DNA of 34,316 nucleotides from an uncultured Lachnospiraceae bacterium (GCA_947589455.1 CANQCD010000008.1:1-34316), one strand, 5' to 3'; counted from the first letter of the stretch, positions 17,143-25,210 are shown. Notes: generated by a model not told the origin, from the letters alone. A program made the numbers and translations.

Positions 17143-19302
17143 TTAGACGGGGATACAGCTGATTCCCATCTGTGAAAAACGTTGGATAATAAACTGCGCA
17201 TCCTGTATATTTGAGTTCGTCAAAAGGATGCAGACGTGCCCTTCTTTGTCAACGCCGAGATAATCGGAGAGACGGAGCTTGGAGGATAAGGTATCGCTCC
17301 AGGATTTATACGTCATTGGCCGGTCGGTTGATACCATCAGTATAGTATATTCGGTAAAGCCTTTATTCATTGCGTCAGAATAGGTCGCGCTTAACTCTTC
17401 AAAGGCGTCCCTTGTCAAAAGCTTTGTGTCCGGGATAAATCGGGTTGTGGCAAGGGCGTCTAAATAGCGGTCTGCACGCTCTACCGAGTTATAGATCATG
17501 TAGCCGAGTACGGTTAAAAGGTTGCATTGGTATAATGTCATCTTTTCAAATGGCAGCCCCCACAGCATGATGATCTCGATCGGTTTGTCACTGCGGTAGA
17601 TCGCGCTGGCAAGGAGCGGGTAATCTTCGTCCATTGTCTTGTTGATATATACCTGATGGTTGTTGATCGCACGGACCATATCCGTCATGTCGGAATATTT
17701 CACGGACTTCCCAAGGCTTTTTGCCTGTTCCGAAGTCGCGGAGAACAGACGGCAGTAATCGCCGTTGGCAATCTGGTAGATCGCAACGTCCTCCGTTCCG
17801 AGGATGCGTCCGATGATATCGGCGGCGTAGAAGAGAACGGCTCCGGCTTCCAGGGTATCTAACTCGGAAGTGATGCTGTATATTTTTACTAAGCTGTCGT
17901 CGTAGTCGATGATCCGGTCCTGATAAATATTTTTGATCCGGTTGTTGCTGTCGTTGATATTGATCATGTCTTCGAGCTGACTGCTTAAAAAGGTAATCTC
18001 TTCGTCCTTTTCGTAAGTGATCGATTTTGTGCTGTCGCGCAGGCGTCCCACTGCCATCGCGACAATAAACAGCTGGGCGATCCAGAGATAGGTATTGTGG
18101 TCGATCAGCAGTTCAAAACCGGTGCGCGCATACATCTGCCGGAAACAGTAGCCGGCTACGCTCAGCGTAGCGGATACGATTGCCTGTTTCGTGCCGTAGA
18201 CTCCCGCAAAGAGCAGCACGTAGAGGAGGAAAAAGTCCAGCCGCTCAAAAAATGTGCTCCCTGCGGCGCGGTTGTTTATCATAAAAACCGGGATAAAGAT
18301 CGCAATGTTTTCAATGAAGGGAAGAAGAGCGGTTAAAAAGGCTTTTACCCTGGAAGTAAAGGCGTTGGTGCTCTTTTTCTTCTTTTCCTGTACATAATTC
18401 TTTTTATGTTTGCGCATCTTCTGGTAGATGGCGGGGATCTCCTTGTCATATGAGTGGAAGATCCGAAAATTAAATTCCGTATTAAAGGCAGTATTGTCTA
18501 ACAGGATCTGTTGTTTTTTGCCCTGCGTATCGTCGTGGACGGTGATCGAAGCGTCCTTTGATTTGACCAGGTTTGCAATATCAGACTGCGAAACCGGCTG
18601 CCCGGCGGAAAGGTGGTAAATGAAATCCTTGTGCTCCTTTGCATGGATATATTCATATACGCCGTATACTGCGTCGTCAATGTGGATCATGGAAAAAGTC
18701 AGGTTCTCATTGACGGTCAGCGTCCCATTGTTGATCGCTTCTAAGCATAACTCGGAACAGGGGTCGTTGACTTCCCCATAGTTTGCCGGAAATTTATACA
18801 GATGTTCGATGCGGAGGACGGAAATATCCAAATCGACCGTATCATTAAAATGGCGGCAGAGCTCTTCGCCCTGCGCAATGGCAATCCCGCGGTAATCGAC
18901 TGCAGAAGTCGGCGTGCCGGGGGCAATCGGCGCATCGCTGTGCGTCTGGTATACTGCCTGCGATGAAAGATAGACAAAGCGCTTGATCTTGTGCGATTCT
19001 GCGGACATGATCAGGTTGATCAGACCGGATATGTAATGCATGGATTCGCTCCGCAGATTCTGCCATTGGAAGTTGGAATCATATGCGCCGGTAAACAAAA
19101 GAACGTCTGGCTGCACGCTGTCTAACACTTCGATGATGCTGTCGCCGGAGTAGGGGAACACATATTGCTCAAAAACCCGGCGCGGCTTGGATCCGCGGTA
19201 TTTTTCTCCGGTCAGGACATAGACTTTGTCGTTTTCTTTGTCAAATTTTTTTATCAGCTCATTGATAAATGTATTATATTTTCCCACAATAAAAATTTTC
19301 AT
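17143..19302 (-). CDS. pelD: PelD-like c-di-GMP receptor with N-terminal SDR domain
   Basis: A 719-residue fusion. Residues 1-290 resemble an extended SDR (UDP-sugar epimerase-like) with RFVYLSSQAVYQ, but the glycine motif is degraded (VGKYNTF) and Y137-RGI-A141 replaces YxxxK, so catalysis is doubtful. Residues ~320-422 form four membrane helices, as in PelD. A coiled segment and a GAF domain (~470-605) follow, then a degenerate GGDEF domain (~618-719) in which DKEGH replaces GGDEF while the inhibitory-site motif RLSD (R677, D680) is kept. R708 may be the third ligand. In Pseudomonas PelD, an RxxD plus a distal Arg bind c-di-GMP and switch on Pel synthesis. First gene of the operon; ribosome binding site AAGGAAGG lies rather far (about 13 bases) from the ATG. 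Confidence 0.85.
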   Translation of the reverse strand: MKIFIVGKYNTFINELIKKFDKENDKVYVLTGEKYRGSKPRRVFEQYVFPYSGDSIIEVLDSVQPDVLLFTGAYDSNFQWQNLRSESMHYISGLINLIMSAESHKIKRFVYLSSQAVYQTHSDAPIAPGTPTSAVDYRGIAIAQGEELCRHFNDTVDLDISVLRIEHLYKFPANYGEVNDPCSELCLEAINNGTLTVNENLTFSMIHIDDAVYGVYEYIHAKEHKDFIYHLSAGQPVSQSDIANLVKSKDASITVHDDTQGKKQQILLDNTAFNTEFNFRIFHSYDKEIPAIYQKMRKHKKNYVQEKKKKSTNAFTSRVKAFLTALLPFIENIAIFIPVFMINNRAAGSTFFERLDFFLLYVLLFAGVYGTKQAIVSATLSVAGYCFRQMYARTGFELLIDHNTYLWIAQLFIVAMAVGRLRDSTKSITYEKDEEITFLSSQLEDMININDSNNRIKNIYQDRIIDYDDSLVKIYSITSELDTLEAGAVLFYAADIIGRILGTEDVAIYQIANGDYCRLFSATSEQAKSLGKSVKYSDMTDMVRAINNHQVYINKTMDEDYPLLASAIYRSDKPIEIIMLWGLPFEKMTLYQCNLLTVLGYMIYNSVERADRYLDALATTRFIPDTKLLTRDAFEELSATYSDAMNKGFTEYTILMVSTDRPMTYKSWSDTLSSKLRLSDYLGVDKEGHVCILLTNSNIQDAQFIIQRFSQMGISCIPV

Positions 19303-19370
19303 AATAGTATAGGGATCCTTCCTTTTTCCTTTTTTTCATTATTTTGGAACTGCGATACAACATTACTATT

Positions 19371-19379
19371 ATTATAACA
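19371..19379 (-). promoter_or_regulatory. Extended -10 promoter of the Pel-like operon
   Basis: On the minus strand TGTTATAAT (19379-19371) is a perfect extended -10. The -35 position, 17 bases upstream, reads TAGGAT and is not consensus, which is typical of an activator-dependent or extended -10 promoter. The leader is about 60 bases. No riboswitch is visible in it. Confidence 0.65.
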
Positions 19380-19391
19380 TAGATTGTGCAA

Positions 19392-19442
19392 AAATCCTAC
19401 TTTTTTTTCGGGGCTGGGCAGTGTAAATTTGCTGTAGGATTT
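19392..19442. promoter_or_regulatory. Inverted repeat covering the -35 of the Pel-like operon
   Basis: AAATCCTAC (19392-19400) and GTAGGATTT (19434-19442) are a perfect nine-bp inverted repeat with a 33-base spacer. The left arm lies exactly on the non-consensus -35 of the Pel promoter; the arms' centres are 42 bases apart, about four helical turns. This suggests an operator for a dimeric regulator that may loop or cooperate. Confidence 0.5.
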
Positions 19443-19553
19443 AACAGGCAGACTTGCCGTGTCTATATTGGATACCACTCCGGTTGTTTTTTTTAGTCCA
19501 CCGGTCTGCCGCTGGATAACAGGGGAAACCCCGGCGCGCCGGCGGCTGGTTCG

Positions 19554-19582
19554 TTGACAAAAACCGGAAGGTTTGATAGAAT
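19554..19582 (+). promoter_or_regulatory. Sigma-A promoter of tyrS
   Basis: TTGACA (19554-19559) and TAGAAT (19577-19582) are separated by 17 bases. The transcript would start near 19590, leaving a leader of about 33 bases, with GGAGGTAGG upstream of ATG 19623. The leader is too short for a T-box. The rest of the 320-base divergent gap holds the Pel promoter and its inverted repeat. Confidence 0.85.
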
Positions 19583-19622
19583 GTTCACTTAATACGACTG
19601 AGGCAACGGAGGTAGGAAGAAG

Positions 19623-20849
19623 ATGACAGTTTACGATGAACTGGTCGCCAGGGGGCTGATCGCCCAGGTGACGGACGAAGAAGAGATCAAGGCGTTGATC
19701 AATCAGGGAAAAGCTGTTTTTTATATTGGTTTTGACCCGACGGCAGACAGCCTGCACGTAGGGCATTTTATGGCGCTCTGCCTGATGAAGCGACTCCAGA
19801 TGGCGGGCAACAGGCCAATCGCGCTGTTAGGCGGCGGGACGGCGATGATCGGAGACCCTTCGGGGCGGACCGATATGCGTCAGATGCTGACAAAAGAAGC
19901 GATTGAGCATAATATCGAATGCTTTCAAAAGCAGATGAACCGTTTTATTGATTTTTCCGATGGGAAAGCGATGTTAGTCAACAATGCGGAATGGCTGCTT
20001 GACTTAAATTATGTCGACGTCCTGCGGGAGGTAGGGGCGCATTTTTCCGTCAACCGGATGCTTGCCGCGGAATGTTATAAGCAGCGGATGGAGCGGGGGT
20101 TAAGCTTTTTAGAGTTTAATTATATGATCATGCAGAGCTATGACTTTTATAAGCTCTATCAGAAATACGGCTGTAATATGCAGTTTGGCGGGGATGACCA
20201 GTGGAGCAATATGCTCGGCGGGACGGAGCTGATCCGGCGGAAGCTGGGCAAGGACGCCTATGCGATGACGATTAATCTCCTGTTAAACTCAGAGGGAAAG
20301 AAAATGGGAAAAACACAGTCCGGCGCAGTCTGGCTGGATCCGAACAAGACGAGTCCATTTGATTTTTACCAGTATTGGAGAAACGTGAACGATGCAGATG
20401 TGCTGAAATGCTTAAAAATGCTGACGTTTTTGCCGTTAGAGGAAATCCGGGAGATGGAGAGCTGGGAGGGAAGCCAGTTAAATAAGGCAAAAGAAATCCT
20501 TGCATATGAGCTGACAGCTCTGGTGCACGGCAAGGAGGAGGCGGCAAGGGCGCAGGATGGCGCAAGAGCGCTGTTCTCTACTGGAAACGCCGCTGATATG
20601 CCGGAAGTGATATTGCAGGAGGAGGACTTTGAAGAGGGAAAGATCGGTATCCTGATGCTCCTTGTCAAGGCGAGGCTTGCGGCGTCGAACGGCGAGGCAA
20701 GGCGCAATGTGGAGCAGGGCGGCGTCTCTGTGGACGGGGAGAAAGTTACCGATGTGAGAGGAACGATAGAGAAAGAAGCGATCGGAGCGGATGGCATTGT
20801 GTTAAAGCGCGGTAAGAAAAAGTTTGTCAAAGTGCTGTTTTCCGAATAG
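19623..20849 (+). CDS. tyrS: Tyrosyl-tRNA synthetase
   Basis: Attaches tyrosine to tRNA-Tyr (class I synthetase, cytoplasm). 408 residues. The ATP-binding HIGH motif is HVGH at 45-48 after FIGFDPTADSL; the tyrosine pocket region has NYMIMQSYDFYKLY and FGGDDQWSNMLGG; the KMSKS loop reads KMGKT at 227-231. The C-terminal S4 RNA-binding domain is present (GGVSVDGEKVTDVRG). Length and motifs fit the bacterial TyrRS-S form. Monocistronic with its own promoter and a terminal hairpin pair shared with the convergent DUF4364 gene. Confidence 0.97.
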   Translation: MTVYDELVARGLIAQVTDEEEIKALINQGKAVFYIGFDPTADSLHVGHFMALCLMKRLQMAGNRPIALLGGGTAMIGDPSGRTDMRQMLTKEAIEHNIECFQKQMNRFIDFSDGKAMLVNNAEWLLDLNYVDVLREVGAHFSVNRMLAAECYKQRMERGLSFLEFNYMIMQSYDFYKLYQKYGCNMQFGGDDQWSNMLGGTELIRRKLGKDAYAMTINLLLNSEGKKMGKTQSGAVWLDPNKTSPFDFYQYWRNVNDADVLKCLKMLTFLPLEEIREMESWEGSQLNKAKEILAYELTALVHGKEEAARAQDGARALFSTGNAADMPEVILQEEDFEEGKIGILMLLVKARLAASNGEARRNVEQGGVSVDGEKVTDVRGTIEKEAIGADGIVLKRGKKKFVKVLFSE

Positions 20850-20850
20850 G

Positions 20851-20913
20851 GCTGTCGGCTCGAAATGAGCCGCACAGTTTGCTGGTCGGAGCTGTCGGCT
20901 CGAAATGAGCCGC
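20851..20913. repeat. 40-bp tandem duplicate of a terminator-like hairpin after tyrS
   Basis: GCTGTCGGCTCGAAATGAGC continues to CCGC at both 20851 and 20891, a 40-bp period. Each copy forms CGGCTC-GAAAT-GAGCCG, a six-bp stem that works on either strand between convergent tyrS and the DUF4364 gene. No strong T-tract follows, so termination strength is uncertain. Confidence 0.8.
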
Positions 20914-20943
20914 GCAGCCTGTCAGCAGACGCAAGAAGGTTTT

Positions 20944-21462
20944 TTAACGGTTTAATATATTTAGCAGGCTGGCGTAGGCGTCGTCGCTGTGCTCTCTGAA
21001 ATTCTGGCAGATTTTTGTTGCATCTTCTTCCGTAGGGACATTTAAGATCACTGTAAAGAGATGGCGGCCATGCTCTGTTGCAGTGCAGGTGGCCTTATAT
21101 TCCCCACTTTCGGTTCGGGTGTAATCTGTGCGGACTGCCAAATCTCTGGCGATCTGGATTCGGTGATCTTTCAGATAGCTGTCAATCTGCTGCATCGTGT
21201 CCGCCGGGAGTTTATGGAGAAGCAGCTGCAAGACTTCTTCCCCTTTGTCCGTCAGGGAATAATAGGCTGTGCTTTTTGTCTGGTCTGCTAAGATCAGCCG
21301 GTCTTCTCTTAAGGAGGCGAGTGTCTCCTGGATGGAAAAATAATCAGTATAACGGTTTCTCAGTATAAAATCAGACAGAATCGCATTGCTGATATCTTGT
21401 TTCGCCGCATGGAGAAAATAAAGGATGATCATCTTATATAATACAACAGCGCTGGTTGTCAT
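20944..21462 (-). CDS. DUF4364 family protein, winged-helix-like regulator
   Basis: A 172-residue soluble protein. The first ~85 residues form a helix-turn-helix-like region (ISNAILSDFILRNRYTDYFS, then LASLREDRLI and YSLTDKGEEVLQLL), the last being the typical 'wing' of winged-helix regulators. The remainder is a mixed alpha/beta domain with GEYKATCTATEHGRHLFTVIL. This matches DUF4364, a family almost limited to Clostridia and whose function is not known. A GAGGAGG box precedes the start. It may be cotranscribed with the malic enzyme gene upstream (104-base gap, no clear promoter or terminator). Confidence 0.85.
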   Translation of the reverse strand: MTTSAVVLYKMIILYFLHAAKQDISNAILSDFILRNRYTDYFSIQETLASLREDRLILADQTKSTAYYSLTDKGEEVLQLLLHKLPADTMQQIDSYLKDHRIQIARDLAVRTDYTRTESGEYKATCTATEHGRHLFTVILNVPTEEDATKICQNFREHSDDAYASLLNILNR

Positions 21463-21566
21463 AATATTTCCTCCTCGTTTTTTGTTTTCCTTTTCTGATC
21501 AATTTTCAACGTGTTATTTTGCATGGCGCCGATTTGGCAGGACACGCACCTTTCCCGATAAACGGA

Positions 21567-22754
21567 TTATCCTTGCATAGCATGGGCAGTCTGCCCGCTC
21601 TCTGTCCCGATGTGCTCTTTGACTGCCTGGGAGACAGCGTCGGCAACGCGGGGGTCAAACGGCTCCGGCATGATATGTTCTTCGTCTAACTGTTCCTCTG
21701 GCACCAGTCCGGCGATCGCATCGGCTGCCGCAAGCTTCATTTCTTCTGTGATCTGTGCGGCGCGTCCCTCAAGAGCCCCTTTGAATATTCCGGGAAAGGC
21801 TACAACGTTGTTCACCTGATTTGGAAAATCAGAGCGCCCGGTGCCGACAATGCGCGCCCCGGCTTTTTTAGCGAGATCCGGCATGATCTCCGGTACCGGG
21901 TTTGCCATGGCAAACAGGATGGAATCCGCATTCATGGATGCAACCATTTCTTCTGTGACGATTCCTGGGGCCGATACGCCGACGAAGATATCTGCGCCGC
22001 TTAGCGCGTCGGCAAGCGTGCCGGTCTTGCCGGAAAGGTTTGTGACCTCCATCATCTCTTTCTGCATCCAGTTTAAATCTTTTGTCGCTTTGGACAGGAT
22101 GCCGGATTTGTCGCACATTATGATATCCTGAAAGCCGTAGCGCAGCAATAGCCTGGTAATGGCAACCCCGGCAGAGCCGGCTCCGTTGACAACGACATGG
22201 CAGTCTTCCTTTTTCTTTCCGACTACTTTTAATCCGTTGATGATACCTGCCAGTACCACGATGGCAGTGCCGTGCTGGTCGTCATGGAATACCGGGATAG
22301 AAAGCTCTTTTTTCAGCCGCTCTTCAATCTCAAAACAGCGCGGCGCCGAGATGTCTTCCAGGTTGATGCCCCCGAAGGCAGGTGCGATATGGATGACTGT
22401 GCGGATGATTTCTTCGGTATCCTGTGTGTCCAGGCAGATCGGGAATGCGTTGACGCCGCCAAATTCTTTGAAGAGGACGGCTTTTCCCTCCATGACCGGA
22501 AGCGCCGCCTCGGGTCCGATATTTCCAAGGCCGAGCACGGCGCTGCCGTCAGAGACAACGGCAACCGTATTGGATTTTATGGTGTAGGCGTATGCCTGTT
22601 CTTTGTCTTTGGCAATCTCTTTGCATGGCTCTGCCACGCCGGGGGTATATGCGATCGCCAGATCCTCCCTGGTATTTACCTGGCATTTTGGCGATGTGTT
22701 GATTTTCCCATTCCATTCTCTATGTAAGGCAAGAGCCTTTTCTGCGTTTGTCAT
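21567..22754 (-). CDS. Malic enzyme (malate dehydrogenase, oxaloacetate-decarboxylating)
   Basis: Converts malate to pyruvate and CO2 with reduction of NAD(P). 395 residues, the short bacterial type without a phosphotransacetylase domain. It has the N-terminal YTPGVAEPCKEI, SDGSAVLGLGNIGPEAALPVMEGKA, the metal-site segment DDQHGTAIV (in PVFHDDQHGTA) and the NAD-binding VVVNGAGSAGVAITRLL. The C-terminal region FALANPVPE reads FAMANPVPEI here. Cofactor choice cannot be decided from sequence. It has a sigma-A promoter, and an array of ~38-bp repeats lies directly upstream of the -35. Confidence 0.95.
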   Translation of the reverse strand: MTNAEKALALHREWNGKINTSPKCQVNTREDLAIAYTPGVAEPCKEIAKDKEQAYAYTIKSNTVAVVSDGSAVLGLGNIGPEAALPVMEGKAVLFKEFGGVNAFPICLDTQDTEEIIRTVIHIAPAFGGINLEDISAPRCFEIEERLKKELSIPVFHDDQHGTAIVVLAGIINGLKVVGKKKEDCHVVVNGAGSAGVAITRLLLRYGFQDIIMCDKSGILSKATKDLNWMQKEMMEVTNLSGKTGTLADALSGADIFVGVSAPGIVTEEMVASMNADSILFAMANPVPEIMPDLAKKAGARIVGTGRSDFPNQVNNVVAFPGIFKGALEGRAAQITEEMKLAAADAIAGLVPEEQLDEEHIMPEPFDPRVADAVSQAVKEHIGTESGQTAHAMQG

Positions 22755-22794
22755 AATAAAATACAGTCCTTTCTACTTTTTTGTCTAATCCATT

Positions 22795-22823
22795 ATTTTA
22801 GCACAGAATGGATTTGTCCTCAA
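22795..22823 (-). promoter_or_regulatory. Sigma-A promoter of the malic enzyme gene
   Basis: On the minus strand TTGAGG (22823-22818) and TAAAAT (22800-22795) are spaced by 17 bases. The leader is about 35-40 bases long with an AAAGGA box before the ATG. Confidence 0.65.
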
Positions 22824-23020
22824 GAGAAATGGGCAAAAATCACCGCAGCAAAATTCACTGTACAAATAGAGCAAAAATCGTCGCAGCAAAATTCGCTGCA
22901 GAAATGGAGCAAAAATCGCCGCAGCAAAATTCATTGCACAAATAGAGCAAAAAACGTCGCAGCAAACGCCGCAGAAATGGAGCAAAATTCGCTGCAGAAA
23001 TGGGCAAAAATCGCCGCAGT
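22824..23020. repeat. ~38-bp imperfect tandem repeat array upstream of malic enzyme
   Basis: About five degenerate units alternate between AGAAATGG- and ACAAATAG-type starts, so a dimer of ~76 bp is also visible. Within each unit a shorter core of the form GCAAAAWTCGCYGCAG occurs about twice. The array ends exactly at the malic enzyme -35. Frames through it are open but low-complexity, and I do not call them genes. Confidence 0.8.
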
Positions 23021-23101
23021 TCTTTTTTGGTTTCTTTGCGCCGGGAGTCTGGTGCAGAAAGCCTTGGATTTACAGAAGATTTGGAAATTTTCAAAAATCT
23101 C

Positions 23102-23130
23102 TTTACAGAAAGGACAAGGTCGGTTATACT
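23102..23130 (+). promoter_or_regulatory. Sigma-A promoter of rho
   Basis: TTTACA (23102-23107) and TATACT (23125-23130) with a 17-base spacer. The transcript would start near 23137, giving a leader of about 310 bases before rho. Confidence 0.75.
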
Positions 23131-23136
23131 AGTATA

Positions 23137-23450
23137 TGAGTATTACGAAAACAAAACTAAGAGCTGGAAAATATTTCCGGGATTCGTTTTCTGAAAAGTT
23201 ATTTTTTCTATGGTGTATCCGCCATGTTTTCAGCTGAGAGATTATTGCATGACAGCGAGATGGTATCTTTGAAAAGCCGCTGTCCCCAAAGGGGATAGGA
23301 AGTTGGAAAGCGGCAGGCGACAGGATGTGGAGAGTATCGCTTTTTGCTAATAATTGGACACGTATTTTGGGGAATTTTTAAGAAAGGATTATGCAGACAA
23401 AAAAAGATGTGCTGCATCTCAAAGGTTTTCTTTGAGAAAAAGGAAGAATT
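23137..23450 (+). promoter_or_regulatory. Long structured leader of rho
   Basis: The leader contains GCCGC (23276-23280) and GCGGC (23310-23314) enclosing TCCCC/GGGGA (23283-23287 with 23291-23295). A second hairpin, TCTCAAAG/CTTTGAGA (23417-23424 with 23430-23437), sits just before the rho ribosome binding site AAGGAAG. A 14-codon open frame (23391-23435, MQTKKDVLHLKGFL) ends inside that hairpin, but its own ribosome binding site is too close to its ATG. Rho is autoregulated through its leader in other bacteria; this arrangement could serve that purpose. No known riboswitch class is recognised. Confidence 0.4.
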
Positions 23451-25142
23451 ATGGATTTAGAAGGATTATCATTAGCAGAGCTGCGTGAGGTAGCAAAAAA
23501 AATGGGGCTGAAGGGAATATCAGCATACCGCAAACAGGAACTGTTTGACTTGCTTTCTAAGGAGCAGGAAAAGCCAGAGGAGCAAGAGGCAAAGGAAGAG
23601 GAGCCGGAGGCAACGGAAGAACAGCCGGAAGAGCAGGAAGAGCAGTCGGAGGCGCAGGAAGCGCCAGAAAGACAGCAGGAGGTTCGGACGGATCGCAGGA
23701 CGCCTGAGAGGAGAACGACAGAGCGGTATGGGTATGAGAGAAATCAGAGACAGGATGATGTAAACAAGAGAAATTCCTATAATCAGAAAGCCATGTCACG
23801 ATATGCAGAGAGGCAGGGGACGCCCAAAAAAGAAGCGAACGGCAGGGGAGACGCCCGCAGCGCCGGCAGATATGACGGAAAGCAGCCTGCCAGATATGAC
23901 GGCAGGCGGACGGACAACAGGAGAAACGATGAACATAGCGGCAGTTACAGCCAGCCAGTCAGGAGAAATGATGAACATACCAGCGGTTATACTCCCGTGG
24001 ACATAGATGAGCTTGACAGCGGCGAGGAGCATTCTGGTATTTTGGAAGTGCTTCAGGAAGGATATGGATTTATCCGCTGCGACAATTATCTTCCGGGCGA
24101 GGAGGATGTCTATGTGTCGCCGATGCTGATCCGGAAATATAAACTGCGCACAGGGGATATCTTAAAGGGGAATACCCGTATCCGCAGCCAGAATGAAAAG
24201 TTTGCGGCGCTGCTTTATATTAAGTCAGTCAATGGATACAGCTTAGAGAAGCTGGCAACCAGGAAGCGGTTTGAAACCCTGACGCCGATTTTCCCGAATG
24301 AAAGGATTCGGCTGGAGACGCCGGGGAGCACGATTTCCATGCGCATGATGGATTTGATCTCCCCGATTGGAAAAGGACAGCGCGGGATGATCGTATCTCA
24401 GCCCAAAACCGGTAAGACAACCCTGTTAAAACAGGTGGCGAAGGCGGTGAAGACAAACTATCCGAAAATGCATATTATTGTGCTGCTGATCGATGAGCGT
24501 CCGGAGGAAGTCACGGATATCAAAGAGTCGATCCAGGGACATAACGTAGAAGTTATCTACTCTACATTTGACGAGCTTCCGGACAACCACAGACGTGTGT
24601 CGGAGATGGTGATCGAGAGGGCAAAACGCCTGGTAGAGCACGGCGAGGAAGTCATGATCCTCTTAGACAGCATCACGCGTCTTGCCAGAGCCTATAACCT
24701 GACAGTACAGCCCAGCGGGCGCACGCTTTCCGGCGGTCTGGATCCGGCGGCGCTCCATATGCCAAAGCGGTTCTTTGGCGCGGCGAGAAATATCAGGGAG
24801 GGAGGCAGCCTGACGATCCTTGCCACGGCGTTAGTTGATACGGGCAGCAAGATGGATGACGTGGTCTTTGAGGAATTTAAAGGGACTGGAAACATGGAGC
24901 TTGTACTGGACCGCTCTCTTTCAGAAAAGAGGGTATTTCCGGCAATCGACCTGCCAAAATCCAGCACGAGGAGAGAAGACCTTCTCCTGACGCAGGAGGA
25001 GATTGAGGCAACCTTTTTGATGAGGAAAGCTTTTGGCAGCTCAAAGTCGGACGAGGCAGTCCAGAAAGTGATCGATATGTTCCGCAAGACAAAGAACAAT
25101 CAGGAGTTTATCCAGATTGTGAAAAAAGTGAGGATTGTATAA
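23451..25142 (+). CDS. rho: Transcription termination factor Rho
   Basis: Hexameric RNA helicase that ends transcription. 563 residues, longer than E. coli Rho (about 419) owing to an insert. Residues 1-40 are the Rho_N helical domain ([21 protein letters not shown] in parts). Residues ~41-185 are low-complexity: first glutamate/glutamine/proline-rich, then arginine, asparagine, aspartate, glycine and tyrosine with repeated RRNDEH and RYDG units. The cold-shock RNA-binding domain follows ([20 protein letters not shown]). The ATPase core has the P-loop PKTGKTT at 318-324 and [16 protein letters not shown] 23451 is preceded by AAGGAAG. First gene of the conserved rho - rpmE - DUF1385 - prmC - prfA block. 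Confidence 0.97.
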   Translation: MDLEGLSLAELREVAKKMGLKGISAYRKQELFDLLSKEQEKPEEQEAKEEEPEATEEQPEEQEEQSEAQEAPERQQEVRTDRRTPERRTTERYGYERNQRQDDVNKRNSYNQKAMSRYAERQGTPKKEANGRGDARSAGRYDGKQPARYDGRRTDNRRNDEHSGSYSQPVRRNDEHTSGYTPVDIDELDSGEEHSGILEVLQEGYGFIRCDNYLPGEEDVYVSPMLIRKYKLRTGDILKGNTRIRSQNEKFAALLYIKSVNGYSLEKLATRKRFETLTPIFPNERIRLETPGSTISMRMMDLISPIGKGQRGMIVSQPKTGKTTLLKQVAKAVKTNYPKMHIIVLLIDERPEEVTDIKESIQGHNVEVIYSTFDELPDNHRRVSEMVIERAKRLVEHGEEVMILLDSITRLARAYNLTVQPSGRTLSGGLDPAALHMPKRFFGAARNIREGGSLTILATALVDTGSKMDDVVFEEFKGTGNMELVLDRSLSEKRVFPAIDLPKSSTRREDLLLTQEEIEATFLMRKAFGSSKSDEAVQKVIDMFRKTKNNQEFIQIVKKVRIV

Positions 25143-25178
25143 AAACGGCTAAAAAATGTATAAAAACGGCTAAAAAAA
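25136..25178 (+). repeat. 21-bp duplication of the rho stop-codon region
   Basis: TGTATAAAAACGGCTAAAAA occurs at 25136 and 25157 with a 21-bp period. The first copy contains the last valine codon and TAA stop of rho. This is the shortest of the gene-end duplications. Confidence 0.75.
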
Positions 25179-25181
25179 TGA

Positions 25182-25210
25182 TTGCATTCCTTTTTTTAGT
25201 ATGCTATACT
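25182..25210 (+). promoter_or_regulatory. Promoter of rpmE
   Basis: TTGCAT (25182-25187) and TATACT (25205-25210), spacer 17, with a TG extension one base before the -10. It lies directly after the rho stop duplication. The leader to ATG 25327 is about 110 bases. Confidence 0.78.

Noticed and set aside
4553-19302. PelB or PelC homologue in the operon
   Set aside because: No TPR-porin or lipoprotein resembling PelB/PelC is present, as expected for a cell without an outer membrane.
19583-19622. T-box leader for tyrS
   Set aside because: The promoter leaves only about 33 bases of leader and no AGGGTGGNACCGCG-type antiterminator is present.
22785-23094. Cysteine/phenylalanine-rich open frames in the malic enzyme upstream repeat
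   Set aside because: Low-complexity product of the ~38-bp repeat; a promoter for malic enzyme lies within one frame.
23220-23320. TPP or c-di-GMP riboswitch in the rho leader (AGCTGAGAG resembles part of a TPP element)
   Set aside because: The remaining conserved TPP or GEMM sequence blocks are absent, and rho is not a typical target.
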